A stretch of DNA of 10,302 nucleotides, from assembly GCA_903928045.1 (NCBI GenBank), contig CAIYPH010000537.1, forward strand, positions 1-10,302. The letters are read 5' to 3'. A program made the translations under genes and the position numbers. This stretch comes from an uncultured Rhodospirillales bacterium (GTDB taxonomy: Bacteria; Pseudomonadota; Alphaproteobacteria; Acetobacterales; Acetobacteraceae). The stretch's first letter is position 1. The number at the start of each line of letters is the position of its first letter. Under the pieces are notes generated by a model. That model saw nothing but the letters and a program-made list of their open reading frames with translations. It made no database searches and was not told where the DNA came from. Shown piece by piece: positions 1 to 6,944 of the stretch.

Positions 1-2
1 AC

Positions 3-719
3 AGCAAGATGGCCGCCGAATACCTCTTCGCCATCGGCGAACTCTGCGTCTCCCACCGGCGCGGCGCCTTCGAGCGGGTATATGACCTGCCGGAGCGCGT
101 GATCCCCGCCGCCATTCGCGATCTCCCAATCCCCGATCGCGCCGAGGCGCAGCGCGGCCTGCTGCGCATCGCCGCCGCCGCCACCGGGGTCGCCACCGAG
201 ATCGACCTGCGGGCCTATTGGCGCCTGAAGCCCGAGGCCAAGCCGCGGGTGGAGGAGCTGGTCGAGGCGGGCGAACTCATCCCTTGCGAGGTGGAGGGCT
301 GGAAGCCGCAGGCTTTTCTCTGGCACGAAGCCAAGACGCCCCGCCGTGTCGAGGCCGCGGCCCTGCTCTCGCCGTTCGACCCGCTGCTGTTCGAGCGCGA
401 CCGGGCGCTGCGCACCCTCGGCTTCCACTACCGCATCGGCCTCTACACCCCAAAAGAGCAGCGCACCGACGGCTACTACGTGCTCCCCTTCCTGCACGGC
501 GACCGCATCGCCGCCCGCGTCGACCTCAAGGCCGACCGCAAGGACCGCGTGCTGCACGTCCACGCCGCCAATATCGAGGATCACGCGGAGCCCGGCGCCA
601 CCGCCCACGCACTCGCCGCGGAGCTAAGGGCGCTCAGCTTCTGGCTCGGGATGGAGCGGATCGCTGTGGCGCGGCGCGGGACGCTGGCGGCGGTGCTGCA
701 TGATGCGTGTGAGGGGTGA
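3..719 (+). CDS. YcaQ/AlkZ-like winged-helix DNA glycosylase, C-terminal part (5' partial)
   Basis: The reading frame is open to the left edge, so the N-terminus lies outside the window; the first in-window ATG (9) is probably internal. About 238 residues are visible, whereas this family (HTH_42, crosslink-repair glycosylase YcaQ) is usually around 400, so roughly the C-terminal 60% is present. Family-like stretches are the EYLFAIGELCVSHRRGAFERVYDL segment near the start (winged-helix part), the LLSPFDPLLFERDR motif in the middle and the GYYVLPFLHGDRIAARVDLKADR segment near the end. YcaQ proteins unhook DNA crosslinks and remove bulky alkylated bases. The catalytic QxQ motif is normally N-terminal, so activity cannot be judged here. 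The TGA stop at 717-719 is followed 19 nt later by a palindromic element that may end the transcript. The family call rests on remembered motif pattern, not on a search. Confidence 0.75.
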   Translation, partial: SKMAAEYLFAIGELCVSHRRGAFERVYDLPERVIPAAIRDLPIPDRAEAQRGLLRIAAAATGVATEIDLRAYWRLKPEAKPRVEELVEAGELIPCEVEGWKPQAFLWHEAKTPRRVEAAALLSPFDPLLFERDRALRTLGFHYRIGLYTPKEQRTDGYYVLPFLHGDRIAARVDLKADRKDRVLHVHAANIEDHAEPGATAHALAAELRALSFWLGMERIAVARRGTLAAVLHDACEG

Positions 720-734
720 AGAGCATGGTCAGAA

Positions 735-946
735 GCGTGTTCTTTTTGTGAACAAAATGAACCAAAAAAACTCTGACGCGCAGCGCAGCGGAGCGGCGAC
801 GGGAGCGACAGCGGATCGCCTTCGATCCGCGAAAGCGCTGCCCCTTGCCGTTGGCTTGGCTGGCCGGATGGTGCGGAGCGGTACACACCAATGGAATAAA
901 AGTTTTTTGCTTCTTTTTTTCAAAAAAGAAGCGCTTCCTTCCCTTG
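735..946 (+). repeat. Dispersed bipartite palindromic element, copy 1
   Basis: It starts with IR-A (739-762), arms gttctttttgt and acaaaatgaac around a GA spacer, with one mismatch at 758. It ends with IR-B (909-932), arms gcttctttttt and aaaaaagaagc around a TC spacer, perfect. The caaaaaaact run at 763-772 can pair with agttttttg at 901-909, allowing for one bulge, so the two ends can also fold onto each other and leave a T-rich tract behind. The shared middle part (TGCCGTTGGC at about 846, then GGTAC, then ATAAAAG) recurs in copy 2 at 8883-9041. This copy carries about 60 extra bases, including a perfect hairpin at 811-830. It lies in the gap between the glycosylase gene and the promoter at 982. 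A role as a transcript end signal is inference. Confidence 0.8.
811..830 (+). other. GC-rich hairpin inside dispersed element copy 1
   Basis: The arms gcggatcg (811-818) and cgatccgc (823-830) form a perfect 8-bp stem with a CCTT loop. There is no T-run after it, so it is not a classical intrinsic terminator. The segment holding it is missing from element copy 2, so it is either an insertion in copy 1 or a deletion in copy 2. Confidence 0.6.
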
Positions 947-981
947 CGCCACTTGGATGCAAATTTTTCTGTCATGCACGC

Positions 982-1010
982 TTGACATCGACGTTAGTTC
1001 CTTCTATGTT
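982..1010 (+). promoter_or_regulatory. Sigma70-type promoter of the 1041 gene
   Basis: A consensus -35 TTGACA (982-987) is followed by exactly 17 bp and TATGTT (1005-1010) as -10. An A/T-rich tract (961-968) just upstream could act as an UP element. Transcription would start near 1016-1018, giving a leader of about 25 nt with an AGGAG ribosome site at 1030-1034 and ATG at 1041. This is the clearest promoter in the window. Confidence 0.75.
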
Positions 1011-1031
1011 CACGGCTCAACGCCAACATAG
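1004..1031. promoter_or_regulatory. Candidate operator: 7-bp inverted repeat over the -10 box and start region
   Basis: CTATGTT (1004-1010) and AACATAG (1025-1031) are perfect inverted half-sites, 21 bp apart centre to centre (about two helical turns). The left half-site contains the -10 box. The right half-site touches the ribosome binding site. As the left arm lies upstream of the predicted transcript start, a dimeric DNA-binding repressor fits better than an RNA hairpin. No regulator gene can be named from the sequence. Confidence 0.4.
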
Positions 1032-1040
1032 GAGATCAAG

Positions 1041-1820
1041 ATGTCGCCCGCCCCGTCCACCCTCCAGGAGATTTTGCGCCGCCTCGTGCTGCGCCTGATC
1101 CTGATGGTGGAGTGTGCCCTCTCGCGAAAGATCGCGGGGTTGCGGGGGCGGCTGGCCGGGATGCAAGCGGGGCACCGCCACCTGGCACGGGTGGAGCGGG
1201 AGCTGGCGACGGCGGAGCGCTATGCGGCGCTGACGGCCGATCCGGCGTTCTGGGCCGATCCGCGGACGATGGGGATGGCCGCCGAGGTGGCGCGCGTGGC
1301 CGGCGATGCCGGGCGGCGTGCGCTGGCGCGGCGGATCATCTGGCCGACGCGCGTACGGCGGCTGCGTGGTGCGACGCCGGAGGTTTCGGCGCGGCAAGCG
1401 CCGGACGGCCGATGTACCGCCGGCATCGTTGGGCCTGAACCCCGCCGGGGGCAGCTTCTCCCGGCGGCGGACGCATGTACGCGGCGCGGGCGTCAGGCCG
1501 CGGTGGGGGCGCTCGCGGCGTCGAGTTCGGCGGCGCAGGTGGCATCCAGCGTCACCGTCGCGGCGCGGGCGAGTTCGGCGACCTGCTCCAGCGTCGTCGC
1601 GCTGGCGATGGGGGCGGCCATGCCGGGGCGGCCCTTGAACCAGGCAAGCGCCGCCTGGCCGGGCGTGATGCCATGGCGGAAAGCGACCGCATCCAGCGCA
1701 GCCAGCACGCGCAGGCCGCGCGCATCGAGATACTTCGCCACCCCGCGCCCGCGCGGGCTTTTGCCGAGATCGGCCTCGCCGCGATACTTGCCGGTGAGGA
1801 AGCCCGAAGCGAGGGCGTAA
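1041..1820 (+). CDS. Orphan hypothetical protein, 3' end uncertain (probably real only to about 1400-1440)
   Basis: I do not recognise this protein. The start is well supported: promoter at 982-1010, AGGAG at 1030-1034, then ATG at 1041. The first 115 or so codons have strong G/C third positions and make a coherent sequence: a helical, basic, Leu/Val-rich N-terminus (ILRRLVLRLILMVECALSRK), then a helical, charged middle (HRHLARVERELATAERYAAL), then an FWADPRTMG stretch. The frame stays open to 1820 and would then run 328 bp antisense through the end of the aldo/keto reductase gene, with low-complexity Ala/Ser sequence. That tail looks like a shadow. Another plus frame stops at 1438, just before a GC hairpin at 1442-1467, so a frameshift or sequencing error near 1380-1430 would give a protein of about 132 aa. 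Both readings remain open. Confidence 0.45.
   Translation: MSPAPSTLQEILRRLVLRLILMVECALSRKIAGLRGRLAGMQAGHRHLARVERELATAERYAALTADPAFWADPRTMGMAAEVARVAGDAGRRALARRIIWPTRVRRLRGATPEVSARQAPDGRCTAGIVGPEPRRGQLLPAADACTRRGRQAAVGALAASSSAAQVASSVTVAARASSATCSSVVALAMGAAMPGRPLNQASAAWPGVMPWRKATASSAASTRRPRASRYFATPRPRGLLPRSASPRYLPVRKPEARA
1442..1467. terminator. GC-rich hairpin between convergent genes
   Basis: The arms ccgccggg (1442-1449) and cccggcgg (1460-1467) form a perfect 8-bp stem around a 10-nt loop. It sits between the plus-strand orphan gene and the 3' end of the minus-strand aldo/keto reductase (stop at 1493-1495), where a shared bidirectional terminator is expected. There is no T-run on either side, so intrinsic termination is not certain. 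Confidence 0.4.
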
Positions 1821-2449
1821 TAGGGAATCGCGCCCACCCCTTCGGCCGCGCAGAGCGGCAGCAGGTCGGCCTCGATGCCGCGCTCCATCAGGTTGTACAT
1901 CGGCTGCATCGTCTCGAAGCGCGGCAGGCCGTGGGCGGCGCTGGCGGCGAGTGCCTCCTTGAAGCGCGTCGCCGTGTAGTTGGAGGCGCCGATGGCGGCG
2001 ACCTTGCCGGCCTCGATCATGCGCTGAAAGGCGCCCAGCACATCTGCATGCGGGGTTTCGCCGTCGTCGCGATGGGCCTGGTAGAGGTCGATCCGCTCGA
2101 TGCCGAGGCGGGAGAGCGAATCCTCAACGGCGCGCGCGAGATAGGCGGGGGAGAGGCCCTTGCCCTTGCCGGGCATTTCCATGCCGGCCTTGGTGAGGAT
2201 CACCACGTCATTCCGGCGGCCGCGCGCCTTCAGCCACTCGCCGATGATGGTCTCGGACTCGCCGCCCTGGTTGCCCGGCACCCAGGCGGAATAGACGTCG
2301 GCGGTGTCGAAGGCGTTCAGCCCGGCATCCACCAGCGCATCGAGCAGGCGGAAGGACTGCGCCTTGTCCGCGGTCCAGCCGAGGACGTTGCAGCCGAAAA
2401 TGACCGGGGGCACGGTGATGCCGGAGCGGCCGAGAGCGATTTTCTGCAT
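1493..2449 (-). CDS. Aldo/keto reductase
   Basis: A full-length 318-aa member of the aldo/keto reductase superfamily, NAD(P)H-dependent oxidoreductases with a TIM-barrel fold, probably cytosolic. The catalytic tetrad is visible: D48 and Y53 in FDTADVYSAW, K87 in VVILTKAGM and H126 in IDLYQAHRDD. The GASNYT (about 155-160) and QPMYNLMERGIE segments further on are typical of the AKR family of about 320 residues that includes YajO/Tas-like and plant-pathogen L-PSR-like proteins. The substrate cannot be told from sequence. The start is supported by AGGGAAA about 6-8 nt upstream of the ATG (2447-2449). It lies 18 bp downstream of the metY-like fusion gene on the same strand, so it is probably co-transcribed with it. 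A link to sulfur or methionine metabolism is only suggested by that position. Confidence 0.9.
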   Translation of the reverse strand: MQKIALGRSGITVPPVIFGCNVLGWTADKAQSFRLLDALVDAGLNAFDTADVYSAWVPGNQGGESETIIGEWLKARGRRNDVVILTKAGMEMPGKGKGLSPAYLARAVEDSLSRLGIERIDLYQAHRDDGETPHADVLGAFQRMIEAGKVAAIGASNYTATRFKEALAASAAHGLPRFETMQPMYNLMERGIEADLLPLCAAEGVGAIPYYALASGFLTGKYRGEADLGKSPRGRGVAKYLDARGLRVLAALDAVAFRHGITPGQAALAWFKGRPGMAAPIASATTLEQVAELARAATVTLDATCAAELDAASAPTAA

Positions 2450-2467
2450 GGTGCGTTTCCCTGTGCG

Positions 2468-4258
2468 TTATTCGGCGAGCGCTTCGTCGAGGTCGCGGAT
2501 GATGTCTTCGGCGGCTTCCAGCCCGATCGAGAGGCGGATCACGTCATCCCCCGCGCCGCTTGCCGCGCGCTGCTCGTCGGTGAGCTGGCGATGGGTGGTG
2601 GAGGCGGGGTGGAGGACGAGGCTGCGGGTGTCGCCGACATTGGCGAGGTGGGAGAAGAGTTTGACCGATTCCACCAGCTTCACCCCCGCCGCGTAGCCGC
2701 CCTTCACGCCGAAGGTGAACACCGCGCCGGCGCCTTTCGGCATGTATTTCCGGGCGAGATCGTAATAGCGATTGCCGGGCAGACCGGCATAGGACACCCA
2801 GGCGACGCGGTCATGCCCCGCGAGGAACTCCGCCACGCGCTGCGCGTTGGCGACGTGGCGCTCCATGCGGACATGCAGCGTCTCGATGCCGGTGATGGTG
2901 TAGAAGGCGTTCTGCGGCGAGAGGGTGGGGCCGAAATCGCGCAGGGCCACCGCGCGGGCCTTGGTGGTGAAGGCGAAATCGCCGAAATTCTCGTAGAATT
3001 TGAGGCCGTGATAGGCCGGCTCGGGCTCGGTCATCGAGGGGAATTTGCCGGAGGCCGCGTAGTCGAACTTGCCCGATTCAACCACGGCACCGCCGAGCGA
3101 ATTGCCATGGCCGGCGAGGAATTTGGTGGTGGAGTGCGTCACGATATCGGCGCCCCACTCGAAGGGCCGGCACAGGAATGGCGTCGCCAGGGTGTTGTCG
3201 ACGATGAGCGGAATGCCGTTGGCATGCGCCACCTTGGCGATCGCCTCGATATCCACCACCACGCCGCCGGGGTTGGCCAGGCTCTCGATGAAGATCGCCT
3301 TGGTCTTCTCGCCGATGGCGGCGGCGAAGTTGGCGGGGTCGGTCGGGTCCACGAAGCTGCAATGCCAGCCCAGCCGCTTGAAGGAGAGCGAGAACTGGGT
3401 CAGCGAGCCGCCATAGAGGTTGCGCGAGGCGACGAAATGATCGCCCGGCTCCATCAGCGTGAAGAAGGTAATGAACTGCGCGGCATGGCCGGAGGAGGCC
3501 GCCACCGCCGCCCGCCCGCCTTCCAGCGTCGCGATGCGCTCCTCCAGCACCGAGACGGTCGGGTTGGTCAGCCGCGAGTAGATGTAACCGAAATTATGCA
3601 GGTTGAAGAGCGAGGCGGCGTGATCGACGTCCTGGAAGACGTAGGATGTCGTCTGGTAGATCGGCGTCGAACGCGCGCCGGTCACCGGGTCGGGCGAGGC
3701 GCCGGCATGCACGGCCAGCGTCTCGATGCCGTATGTGCGATTGCCGGCGGGCACCGTGGTGCGGGCGCGCGGTGCGATCGGCGCCTCCGGGGCGCGGTTG
3801 CGGATGATGCCGGAATTCACCCCGCTCCACGACAACTCACCGCCCAGCCGCCCGAATTCGATCTTCGGGCAGCGGTTCATCACCACCTCAAGCCCCGCCG
3901 CCTCCGCCACTGCGGCCGCGTCGTCATTACGCACGCCAAGCTGCATCCACAGCACCTTGGCCCCAATCGCAATCGCCTCCTCGGCGATCGGCCCGATCTG
4001 GTTGGAGGCGCGGAAGCAATCGACCATGTCGATGGGCTCCGGGATGTCCCGCAGGCTCGCGTAAACCGTCTCACCCAACAGAGTCTGCCCGGCAATCCCG
4101 GGGTTCACCGGGATCACCCGATAGCTCTTCCCCTGCAGATACTTCATCACGAAATACGAAGGACGGTTCCAATTGGACGACACGCCCACCATGGCAATCG
4201 TCTTCACCCGCTGAAGAATCCCGCGGATCTTGGCATCGGCGTAGACAAGGTCGGTCAT
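2468..4258 (-). CDS. CoA-binding domain fused to O-acetylhomoserine sulfhydrylase (MetY-like)
   Basis: A 596-aa protein with two full domains. Residues about 12-140 are a CoA_binding_2/YccU-like Rossmann domain: IAMVGVSSNWNRPSYFVMKYL, VIPVNPG, and the closing CPKIEFGRLGGELSW that normally ends stand-alone proteins of about 140 aa. Residues about 175-596 are a complete PLP-dependent Cys/Met metabolism enzyme of the O-acetylhomoserine aminocarboxypropyltransferase type: ETLAVHAGASPDP, STPIYQTTSY, YSRLTNPT (Y227, R229 phosphate-binding), VDNTLATP (D354) and THSTTKFLAGHG with PLP lysine K379. The expected reaction is O-acetylhomoserine plus sulfide to homocysteine. A Pro/Ala/Arg-rich linker (150-173) joins the domains in one frame. 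GGAG at 4267-4270, 8 nt from the ATG, supports start 4258. An in-frame extension to 4423 encodes palindromic repeat sequence and is rejected. The downstream reductase follows after 18 bp. The role of the CoA-binding domain is unknown; sensing of a CoA thioester is speculation. Confidence 0.9.
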   Translation of the reverse strand: MTDLVYADAKIRGILQRVKTIAMVGVSSNWNRPSYFVMKYLQGKSYRVIPVNPGIAGQTLLGETVYASLRDIPEPIDMVDCFRASNQIGPIAEEAIAIGAKVLWMQLGVRNDDAAAVAEAAGLEVVMNRCPKIEFGRLGGELSWSGVNSGIIRNRAPEAPIAPRARTTVPAGNRTYGIETLAVHAGASPDPVTGARSTPIYQTTSYVFQDVDHAASLFNLHNFGYIYSRLTNPTVSVLEERIATLEGGRAAVAASSGHAAQFITFFTLMEPGDHFVASRNLYGGSLTQFSLSFKRLGWHCSFVDPTDPANFAAAIGEKTKAIFIESLANPGGVVVDIEAIAKVAHANGIPLIVDNTLATPFLCRPFEWGADIVTHSTTKFLAGHGNSLGGAVVESGKFDYAASGKFPSMTEPEPAYHGLKFYENFGDFAFTTKARAVALRDFGPTLSPQNAFYTITGIETLHVRMERHVANAQRVAEFLAGHDRVAWVSYAGLPGNRYYDLARKYMPKGAGAVFTFGVKGGYAAGVKLVESVKLFSHLANVGDTRSLVLHPASTTHRQLTDEQRAASGAGDDVIRLSIGLEAAEDIIRDLDEALAE

Positions 4259-4270
4259 GGGCGTGGCTCC

Positions 4271-4522
4271 GTAGAAGGCGAAGGCAAGGGGCTCTGCCCC
4301 TTGACCCCGCTGGGGGCTGAGCCCCCAGACCCGCATCCGTTGAAGAGGATGCCTCAGGAGGGAGGGGGGCCTACTCGGTGGTTGCAACCTCGGAGATGGC
4401 CCCCCTCCCTCCTGAGGCATCAACCCTTAATGCATGAGGTCCAGGGGCTCGGCCCGTCGCGCGAAGGCGCGCACCGGACTTGGCGGGGGTCGAGGGGGCA
4501 GCGCCCCCTCGCCTTCGCTTGC
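4271..4522. repeat. Nested inverted-repeat block between phaA and the metY fusion
   Basis: The centre is a perfect 24-bp inverted repeat (4348-4371 with 4398-4421) around a 26-bp spacer that itself holds the palindrome GGTTGCAACC. On each side is an arm of about 75-100 bp; the two arms are diverged copies of one sequence in opposite orientation. Read outward-in, each arm shows GCGAAGGC, then a G-run/C-run hairpin, then ACCCC, then GAGCCCC, then GACC, then the GATGCCTCAGG start of the central stem. Hairpins inside the arms are 4285-4303 (8 bp, loop TCT), 4310-4328 (8 bp, loop TGA) and 4491-4511 (9 bp, loop AGC). The block fills almost the whole gap from the phaA stop codon to the metY ribosome site. 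It would make a large structured RNA in a phaA-metY read-through transcript. It resembles dispersed REP-like intergenic repeats of GC-rich alphaproteobacteria. Confidence 0.8.
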
Positions 4523-5695
4523 CTACCGCTCCACGCACATGGCCACGCCCATGCCGCCGCCGATGCACAGGGTCGCGAGGCCTTTATGGGCGTCGCGGCG
4601 CTGCATTTCGTGGAGCAGGGTGATGAGCACGCGGGCGCCCGAGGCGCCGATGGGGTGGCCGATGGCGATGGCGCCGCCGTTGACGTTCACTTTGGCGGTA
4701 TCCCAGCCCATGTCCTTGTTCACGGCGCAGGCCTGGGCGGCGAAGGCTTCGTTGGCCTCGATGAGGTCGAGGTCTTCGTGCTTCCAGCCGGCCCGCTCGA
4801 GCGCCTTGCGGCTGGAGGGGATGGGGCCGGTGCCCATCACCGAGGGATCGACGCCGGCAGTGGCGAAGGAGGCGATGCGGGCCAGCGGCGTGAGGCCGCG
4901 GCGGGCGGCTTCGGCGCCGGACATCATCACCAGGGCGCAGCCGCCGTCATTGATGCCGGAGGCATTGCCGGCGGTCACCGTGCCGTCCTTGCTGAAGGCG
5001 GGGCGCAGCTTGGCCATGGTTTCGATGTTGGAGTCGTGGCGGATGTATTCGTCCTGGTCGACGACGATATCGCCCTTGCGGCCCTTGATGGTGACGGGGA
5101 CGATCTCGGAGGCGAAGCGGCCGGCTTTCTGCGCGGCGGAGGCCTTGTTTTGCGAGGCGACGGCGAATTCGTCCTGCTGTTCGCGGGTGATCTGGTAGGC
5201 GCGGGCGACGTTCTCGGCGGTGGTGCCCATGTGGTAGCCGTGGAAGGCGTCCCACAGCCCGTCCTTGATCATGGTGTCGATGAAGGACATGTCGCCCATT
5301 TTCTGCCCGGCGCGGAGATAGGCGGCGTGGGTGGACTGGCTCATGCTCTCCTGTCCGCCGGCGACGACGATGCTGCTTTCACCGGTGCGGATCTGCTGGG
5401 CGGCCAGCGCCACGGCGCGCAGGCCGGAGCCGCAGACCTGGTTGATGCCGAAGGCGGTAGCGGCATCGGGCACGCCGGCGGCGCGGGCGGCCTGGCGGGC
5501 GGGGTTCTGGCCCTGGGCGGCGGTCAGCACCTGGCCGAGGATGACCTCGTCGACGTCGGCGGCCTCGAGCCCGGCCTTGGCGAGCGCGCCCTGGATGGCG
5601 GTGGCGCCCAGCACATGGGCGGCGACGCTGGCGAAGGCTCCGTTGAAGCTGCCAACCGGCGTGCGCGCCGCGGCGACAATGACGATATCATCCAT
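4523..5695 (-). CDS. phaA: Acetyl-CoA acetyltransferase (beta-ketothiolase)
   Basis: A 390-aa biosynthetic-type thiolase that condenses two acetyl-CoA to acetoacetyl-CoA, the first step of poly-3-hydroxybutyrate synthesis; cytosolic, normally a tetramer. All active-site elements are present: nucleophilic C88 in [11 protein letters not shown], the NEAFA motif (about 315-319), H347 in [14 protein letters not shown] and C377 in LCIGGGMG. Length matches the family (about 390-393). The start at 5695 is fixed by AAGGAG in the gap upstream and by the family N-terminus [18 protein letters not shown] longer frame to 6028 runs into phaC and is not used. It lies 70 bp downstream of the phaC stop on the same strand, and a good promoter sits in that gap, so it can be transcribed both with phaC and on its own. 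It stops with TAG at the edge of the palindrome block. Confidence 0.95.
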   Translation of the reverse strand: MDDIVIVAAARTPVGSFNGAFASVAAHVLGATAIQGALAKAGLEAADVDEVILGQVLTAAQGQNPARQAARAAGVPDAATAFGINQVCGSGLRAVALAAQQIRTGESSIVVAGGQESMSQSTHAAYLRAGQKMGDMSFIDTMIKDGLWDAFHGYHMGTTAENVARAYQITREQQDEFAVASQNKASAAQKAGRFASEIVPVTIKGRKGDIVVDQDEYIRHDSNIETMAKLRPAFSKDGTVTAGNASGINDGGCALVMMSGAEAARRGLTPLARIASFATAGVDPSVMGTGPIPSSRKALERAGWKHEDLDLIEANEAFAAQACAVNKDMGWDTAKVNVNGGAIAIGHPIGASGARVLITLLHEMQRRDAHKGLATLCIGGGMGVAMCVER

Positions 5696-5731
5696 ATCCG
5701 TGTTCTCCTTGCAGGCTTCGGTCCCACGCGC

Positions 5732-5760
5732 CTTATATCGCAATGCAGCAGGGGTGTCAG
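5732..5760 (-). promoter_or_regulatory. Candidate phaA promoter in the phaC-phaA gap
   Basis: On the minus strand CTGACA (5755-5760) is followed by exactly 17 bp and TATAAG (5732-5737), leaving about 36 nt to the phaA ATG. The spacer is rich in TGC/GCA (CTGCTGCATTGC), which is the kind of sequence PhaR-type regulators are reported to bind. The promoter match is good. The regulator link is inference. Confidence 0.5.
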
Positions 5761-5765
5761 CGCGC

Positions 5766-6944
5766 TCATTCGAGACCCCTGATCCACGCCAGCAACGGCC
5801 GCCACAGCACCCGCTCGGCCGAGGCGCCGGCGGCCATGCCGATATGGCCGGCTCTTGGCTCGATGAGGTGGGCGTTCGGCAGCAGGGCGGCAAGGGGGCG
5901 GGCGCTCTCGGGCGGCACGATGCGATCGGCGGCCGGCACGGCGACGAAGGCGGGGGCGGCGATGCGGCGGGGATCGACTGGCAGACCGGCCACCCGCCAT
6001 TCGCCGCGGGCGGTGGCGTTGCCGCCATACCACTGGCTCAACGTCTCCCGCGCTACTGGGGCGGCGAGGGGGATGCCGTCATTGAGCCAATCCTCGAGCG
6101 CGACGAAGCCGATGGCGCGGGGGCTGGCGGGATCGAGGTCGGCGAAACCGCGGTATTTCGTCGCGATGCCCCAGGGGTCGAGCAGGGCGAACAGCATCTG
6201 CAACATATCCACTGGCAGGGTGCCGCCGAGGGCGAGGGCCGGTTCCAGCAGCGGCAGCATGCCGGCGAGCGTGCGGGCGGACTCGGCGTCGGCGGCGTGG
6301 AAATCCCAGGGGGTGGCGAGCAGCGCGAGGCCGCGGACGAGATCGGGGCGGCGTTGCGCCAACGCCAGGGTGAGCAGCCCGCCCATGCAGTATCCGGCCA
6401 GCACCACGGGTTGGCCGAAGGCGGCTACCGCCCGTTCGAGCCGCCCGGCGATATAATCGGTGAGGCCGAAGCCGCGCTCCACCTCCCCCGGCCAGCCCCA
6501 GTCGAGCAGCGCGGCGCGCACCCCCTGCGCCGCCATGAAGCGCATCATCGAGCGATCAGAAGCGAGATCGAGCACATAGGCGCGATTCACCAGGCTGGGC
6601 ACGAACAGCACCGCCGGCCCGGCGGCATCGGCGTTGGCGTAGTCCAGAACCCGGCTGCCCCCTTCGGCCCAGATCGCCGGCGGGTCGGGCAGGCGGCGGG
6701 CATAGGGGTGGGCGCGGTAGGCGGCGATGCCGGCGATCAGCCCGGCGTCCTGGCGCAGCGTCTCGGCCAGCACCTCCTGCGAGAACGCCATCTCGCGGCC
6801 CTGAAGTGCTGCGGCGATTTCAGCCGCGGCCTGGCTCCATGCCGTCGAGCCGGCGTTCAAGCTCGGCAATCCGGCGACCGAGGCGGTCGATTTCAGCATC
6901 GCGAGGGTCAGATGCAGCAGCAGCGGGCGCGGCCCGCGGCGCAT
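5766..6944 (-). CDS. phaC: Class III-like poly(3-hydroxyalkanoate) synthase
   Basis: A 392-aa alpha/beta-hydrolase-fold PHA polymerase. The lipase-like box is GYCMGG with nucleophile C186. The other triad members are D340 in [17 protein letters not shown] and H367 in AGHIGM. The spacing C-154-D-27-H fits class III PhaC closely, and the length is near class III (about 355-370 aa) rather than class I (about 560-600). Other family marks are [13 protein letters not shown] and [13 protein letters not shown]. Class III enzymes need a PhaE partner; the small protein encoded just upstream is a candidate. I place the start at 6944 ([12 protein letters not shown]): GGGGAGG lies 11 nt upstream, and as I recall this N-terminus is conserved in alphaproteobacterial homologues. 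An ATG at 6980 has no ribosome site. Even so, the gene overlaps the upstream one by 125 bp in another frame. PhaC acts on the surface of PHA granules. Confidence 0.88.
   Translation of the reverse strand: MRRGPRPLLLHLTLAMLKSTASVAGLPSLNAGSTAWSQAAAEIAAALQGREMAFSQEVLAETLRQDAGLIAGIAAYRAHPYARRLPDPPAIWAEGGSRVLDYANADAAGPAVLFVPSLVNRAYVLDLASDRSMMRFMAAQGVRAALLDWGWPGEVERGFGLTDYIAGRLERAVAAFGQPVVLAGYCMGGLLTLALAQRRPDLVRGLALLATPWDFHAADAESARTLAGMLPLLEPALALGGTLPVDMLQMLFALLDPWGIATKYRGFADLDPASPRAIGFVALEDWLNDGIPLAAPVARETLSQWYGGNATARGEWRVAGLPVDPRRIAAPAFVAVPAADRIVPPESARPLAALLPNAHLIEPRAGHIGMAAGASAERVLWRPLLAWIRGLE

Noticed and set aside
4259..4423. In-frame N-terminal extension of the metY fusion
   Set aside because: It translates the palindromic repeat (Gly/Pro/Arg-rich), and the ATG at 4258 has a proper GGAG ribosome site and the normal domain start.
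4259..4522. SAM-II type riboswitch ahead of the metY fusion
   Set aside because: SAM-responsive leaders are known before methionine genes in alphaproteobacteria, but this gap is filled by symmetric inverted repeats and shows no SAM-II-like loop or purine-rich pairing pattern.
1475..5782. A plus-strand open frame of more than 1400 codons
   Set aside because: It is antisense to the aldo/keto reductase, metY fusion and phaA genes, all of which have clear family motifs. The translation is Gly/Ala/His/Asp-rich without domains, as expected for a GC-rich shadow frame.
5696..6028. In-frame N-terminal extension of phaA
   Set aside because: It would run into the phaC coding region; thiolases begin at [10 protein letters not shown], which has AAGGAG upstream.
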